Origin: VRUE01 sp963840565
GTDB lineage: Bacteria > Actinomycetota > Thermoleophilia > Solirubrobacterales > 70-9
Length of the DNA stretch: 64,000 bases
NCBI GenBank assembly: GCA_963840565.1
Contig: CAWIZH010000003.1
Location: forward strand, 248,001 to 312,000
Reading direction: 5' to 3'
Below, piece after piece: positions 24,950-32,892 of this stretch. The position numbers were made by a program, and so were the translations under genes. The first letter of the stretch is position 1, and every line of letters begins with the position of its first letter. The notes under the pieces are model-generated. The model made no database searches and was not told where the DNA came from. It saw only the letters and a program-made list of their open reading frames with translations.

Positions 24950-26317
24950 GTGGCTGATTCTTACGATGTGATCGTCATTGGTGGGGGCCCGGGCGGCTAC
25001 GTTGCCGCGATCCGCGCCGCCCAGCTCGGCAAGAAGACCGCGGTTGTGGAGCGCGACAAGCCGGGCGGGCGCTGCCTCAACTACGCCTGCATCCCCGCCA
25101 AGACGGTGCTGCGCACGGCCGAGATCTACCACCAGGCCGGCGACAGCGCCGAGCTCGGGGTCGTCGCCAAGGACGTCTCGATCGACTGGGAGGCGCTGGG
25201 CAAGCGCCGCTCTGACGTCTCGGAGTCCCTCTCCAGCGGCGTCAAGATGCTCTGGGACAAGAACAAGATTGCGCTGATCGAGGGCGAGGGCTCACTCACC
25301 GCCGAGGGCAACGTCAAGGTCGGCGATCAGGTCTACGAGGCGGCCACCGTCGTGCTGGCCACCGGCTCGGCGGCGCTGCCGATTCCCGGGGTCGAGTTCG
25401 GCGGCCGTGTCGTCGACACCTGGGGCGCCTGGTCGCTGCCCGAGCAACCGCAGAAGATCGCCGTCGTCGGCGCCGGCGCCTCTGGCTGTGAGATCGCCTC
25501 CGCCTACGGGCGCTTCGGCACCGAGGTGCTTCTGATCGAGATGCTCGACCAGATCCTCCCCGCCGAGGACAAGGACATGGCCCGCGTGGTCGAGCGCGCC
25601 TTCAAGAAGCAGAACGTGACGATCTCCACCGGCGCCCCGGTCGAGAACGTCGAGGCCGGCGAGAAGTCGGTCAAGTTCACCTACGGCGAGGAGAAGGCCG
25701 AGGTCGACTACCTCTGCATCGCCGGCGGCCGCTCCGCCGACGTCGAGGGCCTGGGACTGGCCGAGGCCGGGGTCGAGCTGGCCGACAACGGCAAGGTCAA
25801 AGTCGACGAGTACAACTGCACTTCGAACCCCAAGGTCTACGCGATCGGCGACCTCACGGGCGCCAAGGCCCTCGCCCACAAGGCTTCCGAGGAGGGCGTC
25901 GTCGCGGTCGAGCACGCGGCCGGCGAGCCAACCCATCCGGTCGACCAGAACCTCGTCGCCGGGGCAACCTTCTGCCACCCGCAGGTGGCCAGCGTCGGCC
26001 TCACCGAGGCGGCGGCGAAGGAGGCCGGGCACGAGATCAAGGTCGGCAAGCAGAAGCTTGGCGGCGTCGGCGGCGCCACCGTCTACGACGACAAAGACGG
26101 CCTGGTCAAGCTCGTCGTCGACTCCAAGTACGGTGAGATCCTCGGCGCCCACATCGTCGGCAACCGCGCCTGCGACATGATCGCCGAGCTGGTCGCGACG
26201 ATGGCACTCGAGGGCGGTTACCAGGAGCTGGCCCGGATCATTCACCCCCACCCGACGATCTCCGAGGCGATTTTCGAAGCCGCCCGGGCAGTCGACGGCT
26301 GGGCAATTCACGCCTGA
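24950..26317 (+). CDS. lpdA: dihydrolipoyl dehydrogenase (E3)
   Basis: E3 reoxidises the dihydrolipoyl groups of 2-oxoacid dehydrogenase complexes with NAD. The 455-residue flavoprotein has the FAD motif VIGGGPGGYVAAIRAAQLGK and the redox disulfide GGRCLNYACIPAKT. It also has the NAD motif VVGAGASGCEIASAYGRFG and the second FAD motif VYAIGDL. Its C-terminal interface domain carries the catalytic His in HPHPTISEA. The GTG start opens the protein at VADSYDVIVIGGG. It stands at the head of the pdhA-pdhB-E2 group, separated from it by a toxin-antitoxin pair and an isomerase gene. Confidence 0.95.
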   Translation: MADSYDVIVIGGGPGGYVAAIRAAQLGKKTAVVERDKPGGRCLNYACIPAKTVLRTAEIYHQAGDSAELGVVAKDVSIDWEALGKRRSDVSESLSSGVKMLWDKNKIALIEGEGSLTAEGNVKVGDQVYEAATVVLATGSAALPIPGVEFGGRVVDTWGAWSLPEQPQKIAVVGAGASGCEIASAYGRFGTEVLLIEMLDQILPAEDKDMARVVERAFKKQNVTISTGAPVENVEAGEKSVKFTYGEEKAEVDYLCIAGGRSADVEGLGLAEAGVELADNGKVKVDEYNCTSNPKVYAIGDLTGAKALAHKASEEGVVAVEHAAGEPTHPVDQNLVAGATFCHPQVASVGLTEAAAKEAGHEIKVGKQKLGGVGGATVYDDKDGLVKLVVDSKYGEILGAHIVGNRACDMIAELVATMALEGGYQELARIIHPHPTISEAIFEAARAVDGWAIHA

Positions 26318-26333
26318 GCAAGGCGCGGTCGCC

Positions 26334-26753
26334 TCAGCCTGAGCTGGGGGGCAGCTCGATTGTCTCGATGCCGAGCTTGGCGGCAACGGCGAGCACGTCG
26401 GAATCGGCTGTCGCAATCCTGTCTTCGTCGCCGGCGGCTGCGAGCAGGACACAATCGGCAAGTGAAAGATCCCGGTGCTTGCGGTGATAGTGCGCGGTAC
26501 GGATCTCCGCTGCGCGCCGGGCCAGGCCGACATCGACCGAAATCGGGGCGATAGGGCCCTGGAGCAAGGGGTCGACCACGTCGGCGATGCCCTGATGAGA
26601 AAGCCCGACCTTTCGAGATACCGAGTCGTAGACCTCGGCAAGATTCACCGTGGTCATCGCGGCCGAGCCGTCCCGGAGGATGGTCAAGACCTTTTCCATC
26701 GCCGGCTCGCCCCTGATCACGGCGATCAGCGCGTTGGCGTCGAGCAACGTCAC
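26334..26753 (-). CDS. PIN-domain toxin (VapC type)
   Basis: The predicted endoribonuclease toxin has 139 residues. The start is the GTG that overlaps the antitoxin stop by four bases (GTGA). The frame can be read further upstream, but that part is antisense-like nonsense over the antitoxin. PIN acidic residues are seen in TLLDANALIAVIRGE, NLAEVYDSV, LSLADCVLLAAA and ATADSDVLAVA. It forms a two-gene module with the AbrB-like antitoxin, inserted between lpdA and the rest of the pyruvate dehydrogenase genes on the opposite strand. Confidence 0.86.
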   Translation of the reverse strand: MTLLDANALIAVIRGEPAMEKVLTILRDGSAAMTTVNLAEVYDSVSRKVGLSHQGIADVVDPLLQGPIAPISVDVGLARRAAEIRTAHYHRKHRDLSLADCVLLAAAGDEDRIATADSDVLAVAAKLGIETIELPPSSG

Positions 26754-26992
26754 AGACCGAACTTCCGCTCCTCCGCCTCCGCCTCCGCTTCGCGTTCTTC
26801 GCGACGAACCTGCTCCCAGTCGATCTTTGGTCCGATCCCCGCGAACGCTCCGGCCGCGGCTGCGATCGGATCGTCGGGGGCGGGCTTGAGGACGATCTGG
26901 TCGCCCTGGTCCTCGAGGGTCAGGGTGCCGGTCCCCCAGCGCTTGCGGATCGGGGCTGGAATCGAGATCTGCCCGCCCTTGCTGATTTTCAT
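26750..26992 (-). CDS. AbrB/MazE-type antitoxin (VapB)
   Basis: This DNA-binding antitoxin has a swapped-hairpin fold. The N-terminus MKISKGGQISIPAPIRKRWG is the AbrB/SpoVT signature, followed by an acidic/charged C-terminal tail (WEQVRREEREAEAEAEERKFGL) that should wrap the toxin. ATG 26992 is chosen for the family-like start and the purine-rich GAGGAAG just upstream. ATG 27004 is possible and would lie on the palindrome at 27004-27015. Autorepression is expected. Confidence 0.85.
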   Translation of the reverse strand: MKISKGGQISIPAPIRKRWGTGTLTLEDQGDQIVLKPAPDDPIAAAAGAFAGIGPKIDWEQVRREEREAEAEAEERKFGL

Positions 26993-27003
26993 GCGCTTCC
27001 TCA

Positions 27004-27015
27004 TTTCCATGGAAA
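27004..27015. promoter_or_regulatory. palindrome at the vapBC promoter
   Basis: TTTCCATGGAAA is a perfect 12-bp palindrome 11 bases upstream of the antitoxin start and is flanked by GTACC/GGTAC-like sequence. It is a candidate autorepression operator. Confidence 0.45.
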
Positions 27016-27068
27016 GTACCATGAGATAGCTCACTGATTGTCTTTCGCATGGGTCATAAAGTCCCAGC

Positions 27069-27665
27069 GTGGCCGATCTCCCCCCCCCAGCGACCTTCTA
27101 CTTCGACCTCGGCTCGCCCTACGCGTACCTGAGCGCGGAGCGGATCAGCGGGTTGTTCACCGAAGCGGGGCTGGAGCAGCCCGAGTGGCAGCCCGTCCTG
27201 CTCGGCGGGCTGTTCAGGACCTTCGACCGGGACTCGTGGTCGAAAGGGCCCGGGCGGGACAAGGGGATCGCCGAGATCGAGCGACGCGCCGACGCCTACG
27301 GGCTGCCGCCGCTTTCGTGGCCCGAGCCTTGGCCCGGCAACATGCTGTTCGCGATGCGGGTTGCGACCTTCGCCAAGCAGACCGGGCGCACCGTCTCCTT
27401 CTCCCTTGCCGCCTTCCGCCAGGCCTTTGCCGCCGGGCGCGACCTCTCCGAGCCCGACAACGTGCTGATCGCCGCCGCCGCCTGCGAGTTGCACCCCAAC
27501 GCCCTACTCAAGGCGGTCGAGACGGAAATCGTCAAGAACGCCCTGCGCGAGGCGACGGATTCGGCGGCTGAGCTGGGTGTGTTCGGGGTCCCCTCGCTGG
27601 TCGTGAATGGCGAGGTCTTCTGGGGTGACGACAAACTCGAAGAGGCGGTCGCCGCCGCTAGCTAA
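27069..27665 (+). CDS. 2-hydroxychromene-2-carboxylate isomerase / DsbA-like thioredoxin-fold protein
   Basis: This 198-residue protein of the HCCA isomerase branch of the DsbA superfamily opens with ATFYFDLGSPYAYLSAERI, where SPY replaces the redox CxxC. LPPLSWPEPWPGNMLFAMRVA and GVFGVPSLVVNGEVFWGDDKLEEAV (cis-Pro and substrate-loop region) follow. Family members isomerise ring-cleavage products or bind glutathione. Lack of the Cys pair argues against oxidoreductase activity. GTG start. It ends 10 bases before pdhA and is probably transcribed with it, though the functional link is unclear. Confidence 0.8.
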   Translation: MADLPPPATFYFDLGSPYAYLSAERISGLFTEAGLEQPEWQPVLLGGLFRTFDRDSWSKGPGRDKGIAEIERRADAYGLPPLSWPEPWPGNMLFAMRVATFAKQTGRTVSFSLAAFRQAFAAGRDLSEPDNVLIAAAACELHPNALLKAVETEIVKNALREATDSAAELGVFGVPSLVVNGEVFWGDDKLEEAVAAAS

Positions 27666-27675
27666 GGTGGCCTCG

Positions 27676-28863
27676 ATGGCAGATTTGCCCGACGCCACAA
27701 CTTCCTACGAGCTGCTCGCGCGGATGGCGCTGATCCGCCGCTTCGAGGAGGAGGCCGGGCGGCAGTACCAGCGGGCCAAGGCGGGGGGCTTCCTCCACCT
27801 CGCGATCGGCGAGGAGGCGACGATCGTCGGCACCGCCTCGGTGATGCGCGAGGAGGACTACCTGATCGGCACCTACCGCACCCACGGCCACGCGATCGCC
27901 CGCGGCACCGAGCCCAAGCGGGTGATGGCGGAGCTCTTCGGCCGGGTCGACGGGACCAGCGGCGGCCGCGGCGGCTCGATGCACATCTTCGACGCCGAGC
28001 ACCGCTTCATGGGCGGCTACGGGATCGTCGGCGGCAACCTGCCGATCGCTGCCGGGCTGGCGCTCTCCTCCGACTTCAAGAGCGAAGACGCGGTCACCGT
28101 CTGCATGTTCGGCGACGGCGCCTCCAACGCCGGCAACTTCGGCGAGACGATGAACCTGGCGGCGCTCTGGAGCCTGCCGATCCTCTTCCTGGTCGAGAAC
28201 AACCTCTACGGGATGGGCACCTCGGTCGAGCGCCACTCGGCCCAGACCGACCTCTCGAAGAAGGCGGAGGGCTACGGCATCCCCGGCCAGCGGATCGACG
28301 GCATGGACGTGATGGCGGTGCGCGAGGCGGTCGCCGAGGGGATCAGGCTCGCCCGCGAGGAGCGCAAGCCGACCCTGCTCGAGGCCTTCACCTACCGCTT
28401 CCGCGGCCACTCCGCTGCCGACCCCGAGGTCTACCGCGAGCGCGAGGAGGTCGAGGAGTGGCGAGAGAAGGACCCGATCGAGAGCTTCGCCCGGCGCTGC
28501 GTCGAGGCCGGCGTGCTGGGCGAGCGGGAGGTGCAGGAGGTGCGCGACAAGGCCGACGCGACCGTCCTGGAGGCGGTCGAATTCGCCGAGGCCTCGCCCG
28601 AGCCGGCGCTCGACACGCTCTACGAAAACCTCTACGCGGTCACCGACAGCGAGGCCTGGTACGCGGTTGACGAGCGCAGCCCCGAGCCACACCGGGGCGA
28701 GCGCGAGGAGAACATGCCGGCCGCAGCGCGGGAGCTGGCTGAAGCCGGTGCCGCCTACGCGGGCCAGGAGGACGGGCCGCGTCCCAACCCGGCCGAGAGC
28801 GGCGACGCCCAGGAGGGCACCGAGCCGGAGGTCGCAGCCGAGCGCGAGGAGGGCGGGGACTAG
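27676..28863 (+). CDS. pdhA: pyruvate (2-oxoacid) dehydrogenase E1 component, alpha subunit
   Basis: This thiamine-diphosphate enzyme decarboxylates a 2-oxoacid, probably pyruvate. The protein starts at ATG 27676 (ADLPDATTSYELLARMALIRRFEE). It shows GFLHLAIGEEA, RTHGHAIARG, MHIFDAEHRFMGGYGIVGGNLPIAAG and the ThDP/Mg motif GDGASNAGNFGETMNLAALW..FLVENN. After about residue 335 it has an unusual acidic, Pro/Glu-rich tail of about 60 residues, absent in most E1 alpha chains. The stop codon TAG is the first three bases of a 165-base inverted repeat separating it from pdhB. Confidence 0.93.
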   Translation: MADLPDATTSYELLARMALIRRFEEEAGRQYQRAKAGGFLHLAIGEEATIVGTASVMREEDYLIGTYRTHGHAIARGTEPKRVMAELFGRVDGTSGGRGGSMHIFDAEHRFMGGYGIVGGNLPIAAGLALSSDFKSEDAVTVCMFGDGASNAGNFGETMNLAALWSLPILFLVENNLYGMGTSVERHSAQTDLSKKAEGYGIPGQRIDGMDVMAVREAVAEGIRLAREERKPTLLEAFTYRFRGHSAADPEVYREREEVEEWREKDPIESFARRCVEAGVLGEREVQEVRDKADATVLEAVEFAEASPEPALDTLYENLYAVTDSEAWYAVDERSPEPHRGEREENMPAAARELAEAGAAYAGQEDGPRPNPAESGDAQEGTEPEVAAEREEGGD

Positions 28864-29025
28864 TGCCCTGTCTCGTAACGTTGGCCGAGAAATGACGCGG
28901 TCCAGGCGCTGCCAGACAAGGACGCAGGGAGCCCGAATAGCATCGCTATTTGGGCGACTGAGGACGCAGTATGGCGGCGATCTGGGGCCGTCATTTCCGG
29001 TCATACGTTGCGGGACAGGGCACTA
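28861..29025. repeat. 165-base end-to-end imperfect palindrome between pdhA and pdhB (MITE-like)
   Basis: Two 81-base arms flank a 3-base centre. They are identical over the outermost 12 bases (TAGTGCCCTGTC and its complement) and the core GCCC-AATAGC, and about 53 of 81 positions match overall with no gaps. AGGACGCAG occurs twice as a direct repeat around the centre. The ends are TA/TA, compatible with a TA target-site duplication. There is no ORF inside. It fills the whole gap between the pdhA stop and the pdhB start. Confidence 0.78.
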
Positions 29026-29026
29026 A

Positions 29027-30016
29027 ATGGCGGAGCTGCGGATGCGAGAGGCGCTGCGCGACGCGATGGCGGAGGAGATGCGCCGTGACGAGGCGGTCCT
29101 GGTGATGGGCGAGGACGTCGGCGTCTTCCAGGGCGCGTTCAAGGTGACCGAAGGCCTGCTCGACGAGTTCGGCGAGCGACGCGTGCGCGACACGCCGATC
29201 TCCGAGAACACGATCGTCGGCGCCGGGGTCGGCGCCGCGATGGGCGGGCTGCGGCCGATCGTCGAGCTGATGACGGTCAACTTCGCGCTGCTGGCGCTGG
29301 ACCAGATCGTCAACCACGCCGCCGCGATCCCCTACATGTTCAACGGCCAGGCGCGGGTGCCGATGGTTATCCGGATGCCGGGCGGGGGCGGCCACCAGCT
29401 CGGCCCCACCCACTCGCACAGCTTCGAGGCGCTCTTCCTGCAGGTGCCGGGACTGCTCGTCGCCTGCCCCTCGACCCCGGCCGACGGCAAGGCGCTGCTG
29501 AAGGCGGCGATCCGCGACGACAACCCGGTCGTCTTCATCGAGCACGAGTACCTCTACGGCCGCCGCGGCGAGGTCTCCGACGACGGCGATGAGGTGCTGC
29601 GCTTCGGCGAAGCGGCGGTGCGCCGCGAGGGCTCCGACGTGACGATCATCGGCCTGCTCAAGATGGCCCACGTGGCCGAGGACGCGGCGCGGGTGCTTGC
29701 GCACGAGCACAGCGTCGAGGCCGAAGTGATCGACCCCCGCACCCTGCGCCCGCTCGACCTCGACACGATCCTCGCTTCGGTACGCAAGACCAACCGGGCG
29801 GTAATCGTCGAGGAGGGCTGGCCGCACGGCGGCGTCGGGGCGAACCTGGCGACATTGATCACCGAGCAGGCCTTCGACCATCTCGACGCGCCGGTGCAGC
29901 GGGTCACCGGGGCCGATGTACCAATGCCATATTCACGACGGCTGGAGCAGGCGGCGATTCCGCATGAGGAGCACGTCGTGAAGGCGGCGCTGGCCGCGTT
30001 GGAGGGGACGATCTGA
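29027..30016 (+). CDS. pdhB: pyruvate (2-oxoacid) dehydrogenase E1 component, beta subunit
   Basis: This is the partner of PdhA, completing the ThDP site and binding E2. The 329-residue protein has RMREALRDAMAEEMRRDEAVLVMGEDVGVFQGAFKVT and RVRDTPISENTIVGAGVGAAMGGLRPIVELM. It also has FVQ-like MNFALLALDQIVNHAAAIPYMF, VPMVIRMPGGGGHQLGPTHSHS and the C-terminal transketolase domain (VEAEVIDPRTLRPLDLDTI). The ATG at 29027 lies one base after the preceding palindrome, so its ribosome site would fall within the repeat. The stop overlaps the E2 start by one base. Confidence 0.95.
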   Translation: MAELRMREALRDAMAEEMRRDEAVLVMGEDVGVFQGAFKVTEGLLDEFGERRVRDTPISENTIVGAGVGAAMGGLRPIVELMTVNFALLALDQIVNHAAAIPYMFNGQARVPMVIRMPGGGGHQLGPTHSHSFEALFLQVPGLLVACPSTPADGKALLKAAIRDDNPVVFIEHEYLYGRRGEVSDDGDEVLRFGEAAVRREGSDVTIIGLLKMAHVAEDAARVLAHEHSVEAEVIDPRTLRPLDLDTILASVRKTNRAVIVEEGWPHGGVGANLATLITEQAFDHLDAPVQRVTGADVPMPYSRRLEQAAIPHEEHVVKAALAALEGTI

Positions 30017-31284
30017 TGGCCGAGGTGGTGATGCCGCGACTGTCAGACTCGATGGAGGAGGGGACGATCCTGCAGTGGCTCAAGGCTGTCGGGGACGAGA
30101 TCGCGATTGGCGACGAGCTGGCGGAGATCGAGACCGACAAGGCGAACATGGCTTACGAATCTGATGTCGCCGGGACTCTGAATGAGATCTTGGTGCAGGA
30201 GGGTGAGACGGTGGCTATCGGGACTCCTATTGCGATGGTTGGGGACGGGGGCGGGACGAGCGGCACGGCCGCGGGTCCTGTCGTCGGTGAAGGGGGGGCG
30301 CTGCGGGCGGAGGCTTCGCCTCCGTCCTCGACCCCCCCATCACCCACGCCACCCGCGGAAGAGGCGGTCAGTCCGCCCGAGAGCTCAGACGGAAACGGGC
30401 GTCCGAAGGCGTCGCCGGTGGCTCGCCGCATGGCCAAGGAGCAGGGCCTCGATTTGGGGAAGCTTCGAGGGTCCGGGCCTGGGGGGCGGATCGTCAAGGC
30501 TGATGTTGAAAAGGCCGAGTCTCAGCCAACGGGCGCTACTGGGCTCGAACCAGTGACCAAGCCCACTTCGGCTGAGAGCCCCGAAACAGCAAAGGGACAG
30601 ACGACTTACGAAGATCTCTCGAAGCTTCAGTCGACTATCTCCCGGCGGATGGCCGAGTCGAAGGCGACGGCGCCGCACTTCTACCTTGAGGCTGAGGTCG
30701 ATATGAGCCGGCTGGTTGAGGCTCGGGCGCAGATCAAGGCCGCTGCGAAGGAGGGTGATGTCGTGCCCTCGTTCAACGACATGGTCGTTAAGGCTTGTGC
30801 ATTGGCGCTGCGGGAGCATCCGCGAGCCAATGGGGCTTACCGGGATGGGCGGTTTGAGCTTTACTCGCGCGTCAATGTCGGCGTTGCCGTTGCTGCTCGC
30901 GATGCGCTCGTCGTCCCCACGGTTTTCGATGCCGACCAGAAGAATCTGCGGCAGATCGCTACGGATTCTCGGGCTCTGGCACAGCGGGTTCGGAATGGGC
31001 AGATCACGCCGCCTGAGCTCTCGGGGGCTACGTTCACCGTGTCCAACTTGGGGATGTTCGGGATCGACAGCTTTGCTGCGGTGATCAACCCGCCGCAGGC
31101 GGCGATCCTGGCCGTGGGTGCGATCACGGAGCGTCCGGTTGTCCGCGATGGCTCGATCACGACCGCTCACCTGATGCGGGTCAACCTCGCCTGCGATCAC
31201 CGCATCCTCTACGGCGCCCCCGCTGCTGAATTCCTCGCCCGCATCCGGGCGCTGCTCGAAGAGCCGCTCGCCCTGGCTCTCTAG
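30016..31284 (+). CDS. pdhC: dihydrolipoamide acetyltransferase (E2) of the dehydrogenase complex
   Basis: E2 carries the swinging lipoyl arm and transfers the acyl group to CoA. The single lipoyl domain (residues 1-78) has the modified lysine in EIETDKANM (K42). A Pro/Glu-rich linker follows, of which residues 86-113 are encoded by a palindromic repeat. The E3-binding domain is at about 132-165 (ASPVARRMAKEQGLDLGKLRGSGPGGRIVKADV). The catalytic domain starts at about 195. Its active-site motif reads HRILYG instead of the usual HRxxDG. I recall the Tyr variant in plastid/cyanobacterial-type E2 proteins, so activity is still plausible. Codon use from about 30100 to 31140 is clearly less GC3-rich than in pdhA and pdhB. 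Confidence 0.92.
   Translation: MAEVVMPRLSDSMEEGTILQWLKAVGDEIAIGDELAEIETDKANMAYESDVAGTLNEILVQEGETVAIGTPIAMVGDGGGTSGTAAGPVVGEGGALRAEASPPSSTPPSPTPPAEEAVSPPESSDGNGRPKASPVARRMAKEQGLDLGKLRGSGPGGRIVKADVEKAESQPTGATGLEPVTKPTSAESPETAKGQTTYEDLSKLQSTISRRMAESKATAPHFYLEAEVDMSRLVEARAQIKAAAKEGDVVPSFNDMVVKACALALREHPRANGAYRDGRFELYSRVNVGVAVAARDALVVPTVFDADQKNLRQIATDSRALAQRVRNGQITPPELSGATFTVSNLGMFGIDSFAAVINPPQAAILAVGAITERPVVRDGSITTAHLMRVNLACDHRILYGAPAAEFLARIRALLEEPLALAL
30271..30354 (+). repeat. palindromic hairpin repeat, copy 2 (in frame inside the E2 linker)
   Basis: This 84-base element (28 codons) has the same ends as copy 1 at 6028-6107 (GCGGGTCCTGTCG ... ACGCCACCC). The outer arms GTGAAGGGGGGG and CCCCCCCATCAC pair at 11 of 12 positions, and the inner hairpin is CGGAGGC-TTC-GCCTCCG. 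It encodes AGPVVGEGGALRAEASPPSS and onward in the flexible linker between the lipoyl and E3-binding domains. Confidence 0.8.
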
Positions 31285-31357
31285 CTCAAGGCTAAATTTT
31301 CAACGCGAATAATTAAACACTCTTGTGTAGTCAGGGTTAATCTGAGAGGGTGCGCCG

Positions 31358-32887
31358 ATGACGGAGGAGGATCCGCCTAAAGCCACCTCGGCTCTCACCG
31401 ACAAGGAGAGCCTCGAGCGCCTGAAGTCGGTCAAGCACATCGTCGTGCTGATGATGGAGAACAGATCCTTCGACCAGATGCTGGGCTTCCTCGAGAAGGA
31501 AGGCCTGGAAGTCGACGGTCTGGGTCCCGGAAAAGCAAAAACCAACTACGACGCCGAGAAACGGCCCTATGACTCCTTCGAGTGGGGACCAGGGGAGACG
31601 GTCCCGCCGACGCCCAAAGGCCACAAGCCGAAGATCCTCGACCCCTGCCACTCACCCAGCTGCGTGCACAGCCAGTTGCGGGACGGCAACACCGGTTTCG
31701 TCAAGAACTTCGCCGCCACTCGCAAGGACGAGCAGGGCAACGCGGTCGCGCTGGACCCCGAGTTCCTGAGAGTGCCGATGGGTCACTTCGGTGGCGAGCA
31801 CCTGCCGGTCTACAGGCACCTCGCGCACAACTTCTGCGTCTGCGACGCGTGGCACTCCTCGATCCCGGGCGACACCTGGCCCAACCGCCTTTACTCGCTC
31901 GCCGGTCGCGAGGGCCCGTCGATCGGGCACAAGCCGGGACTGCTGGGCGAGCTGATCAAAGACATCAAGGGGCTGCCGCTGGTCGGGGGAATCGCGGGCG
32001 CGCCGATCTTCGAGGTCGAGGCCTTTACGCGCCAGCTCCACGACTCGCAGTGGCGCTGGTATTCACACGACCCCGCCACCCTGCGCGCGGCCGACAAGCT
32101 CTATCGCGACTTTCGCCACATCAAGCGCGACAACTTCACCTATTTCAACCGTAAGAAGCTGAGCCTGATCACGCAGGCGGCGGAGGCGGCGATCGTCAGC
32201 CATGACAGCTTCCTCGACGACGCGGCCAAAGGGGAGCTGCGCGACGTCTCCTGGATCGACCCCAATTTCATCGACCTCAGCGTCCACGATCCCAACTCCA
32301 ATGACGACCATCCGCCCTCCGACGTCAAAGCGGGACAGTCGCTGGTACTGGAGCTCTACGAGGCTCTCGCCAGCAGCCCCGCATGGGAGGACACAGTGTT
32401 GGTCATTACCTACGACGAGCACGGCGGCTTCTACGATCACGTGGCGCCGCCCGCCGTCGATGACGCCTCCGGCTATCCGACCCTGGGAGTCAGGGTCCCG
32501 GCCCTGGTTGTGGGGCCACGGGTGCGCAATTTCGCCTGCCACGAGACGTTCGAGCACACCAGCCTGATCGCGACGATCCTACGGCGCTTCGCAGCGAACC
32601 CTGAGCATGCAATCCAGTCGATGCCAGAACGGGTGCGGAAGGCGCCGCACCTGGGGAAGCTGCTGGAAGCGAAACCGCGCACGGACATCGAAGGCCGCGA
32701 CGAGCTGCACAAGGAAATGACCGAGTGGCGGGTAGCGGCGCGACAGGAACGACGCGGTGCCAACCAGACGGTCTCGCCGGCCGCCGACGGGGCTGGCCAC
32801 AGCTTCGAACTGCACGACTTTCAGGAGGAATTCGCGAAGTTCACTCTCGCGATGCGTGACGCCGGCCTACCCCCGGGACAGCCCTAG
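31358..32887 (+). CDS. phospholipase C / phosphoesterase family protein
   Basis: This is an alkaline-phosphatase-superfamily phosphoesterase of 509 residues, resembling bacterial non-haemolytic phospholipase C and acid phosphatase AcpA. The metal/nucleophile motif HIVVLMMENRSFDQMLGFL is at residues 27-45. NFCVCDAWHSSIPGDTWPNRLYSLAG and VLVITYDEHGGFYDHVAPP (metal-binding Asp/His) follow, then VRVPALVVGPRV. Unlike many relatives it has no signal peptide or Tat motif at this start, so it is either cytoplasmic or exported by another route. The 70 bases upstream are unusually AT-rich (TTTTCAACGCGAATAATTAA) and probably hold its own promoter. Confidence 0.85.
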   Translation: MTEEDPPKATSALTDKESLERLKSVKHIVVLMMENRSFDQMLGFLEKEGLEVDGLGPGKAKTNYDAEKRPYDSFEWGPGETVPPTPKGHKPKILDPCHSPSCVHSQLRDGNTGFVKNFAATRKDEQGNAVALDPEFLRVPMGHFGGEHLPVYRHLAHNFCVCDAWHSSIPGDTWPNRLYSLAGREGPSIGHKPGLLGELIKDIKGLPLVGGIAGAPIFEVEAFTRQLHDSQWRWYSHDPATLRAADKLYRDFRHIKRDNFTYFNRKKLSLITQAAEAAIVSHDSFLDDAAKGELRDVSWIDPNFIDLSVHDPNSNDDHPPSDVKAGQSLVLELYEALASSPAWEDTVLVITYDEHGGFYDHVAPPAVDDASGYPTLGVRVPALVVGPRVRNFACHETFEHTSLIATILRRFAANPEHAIQSMPERVRKAPHLGKLLEAKPRTDIEGRDELHKEMTEWRVAARQERRGANQTVSPAADGAGHSFELHDFQEEFAKFTLAMRDAGLPPGQP

Positions 32888-32892
32888 CGCGC

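Noticed and set aside
28861..29025. A tRNA or known ncRNA in the pdhA-pdhB gap
   Set aside because: The symmetry is end to end and matches no cloverleaf or known RNA motif; an inverted-repeat element is a better description.
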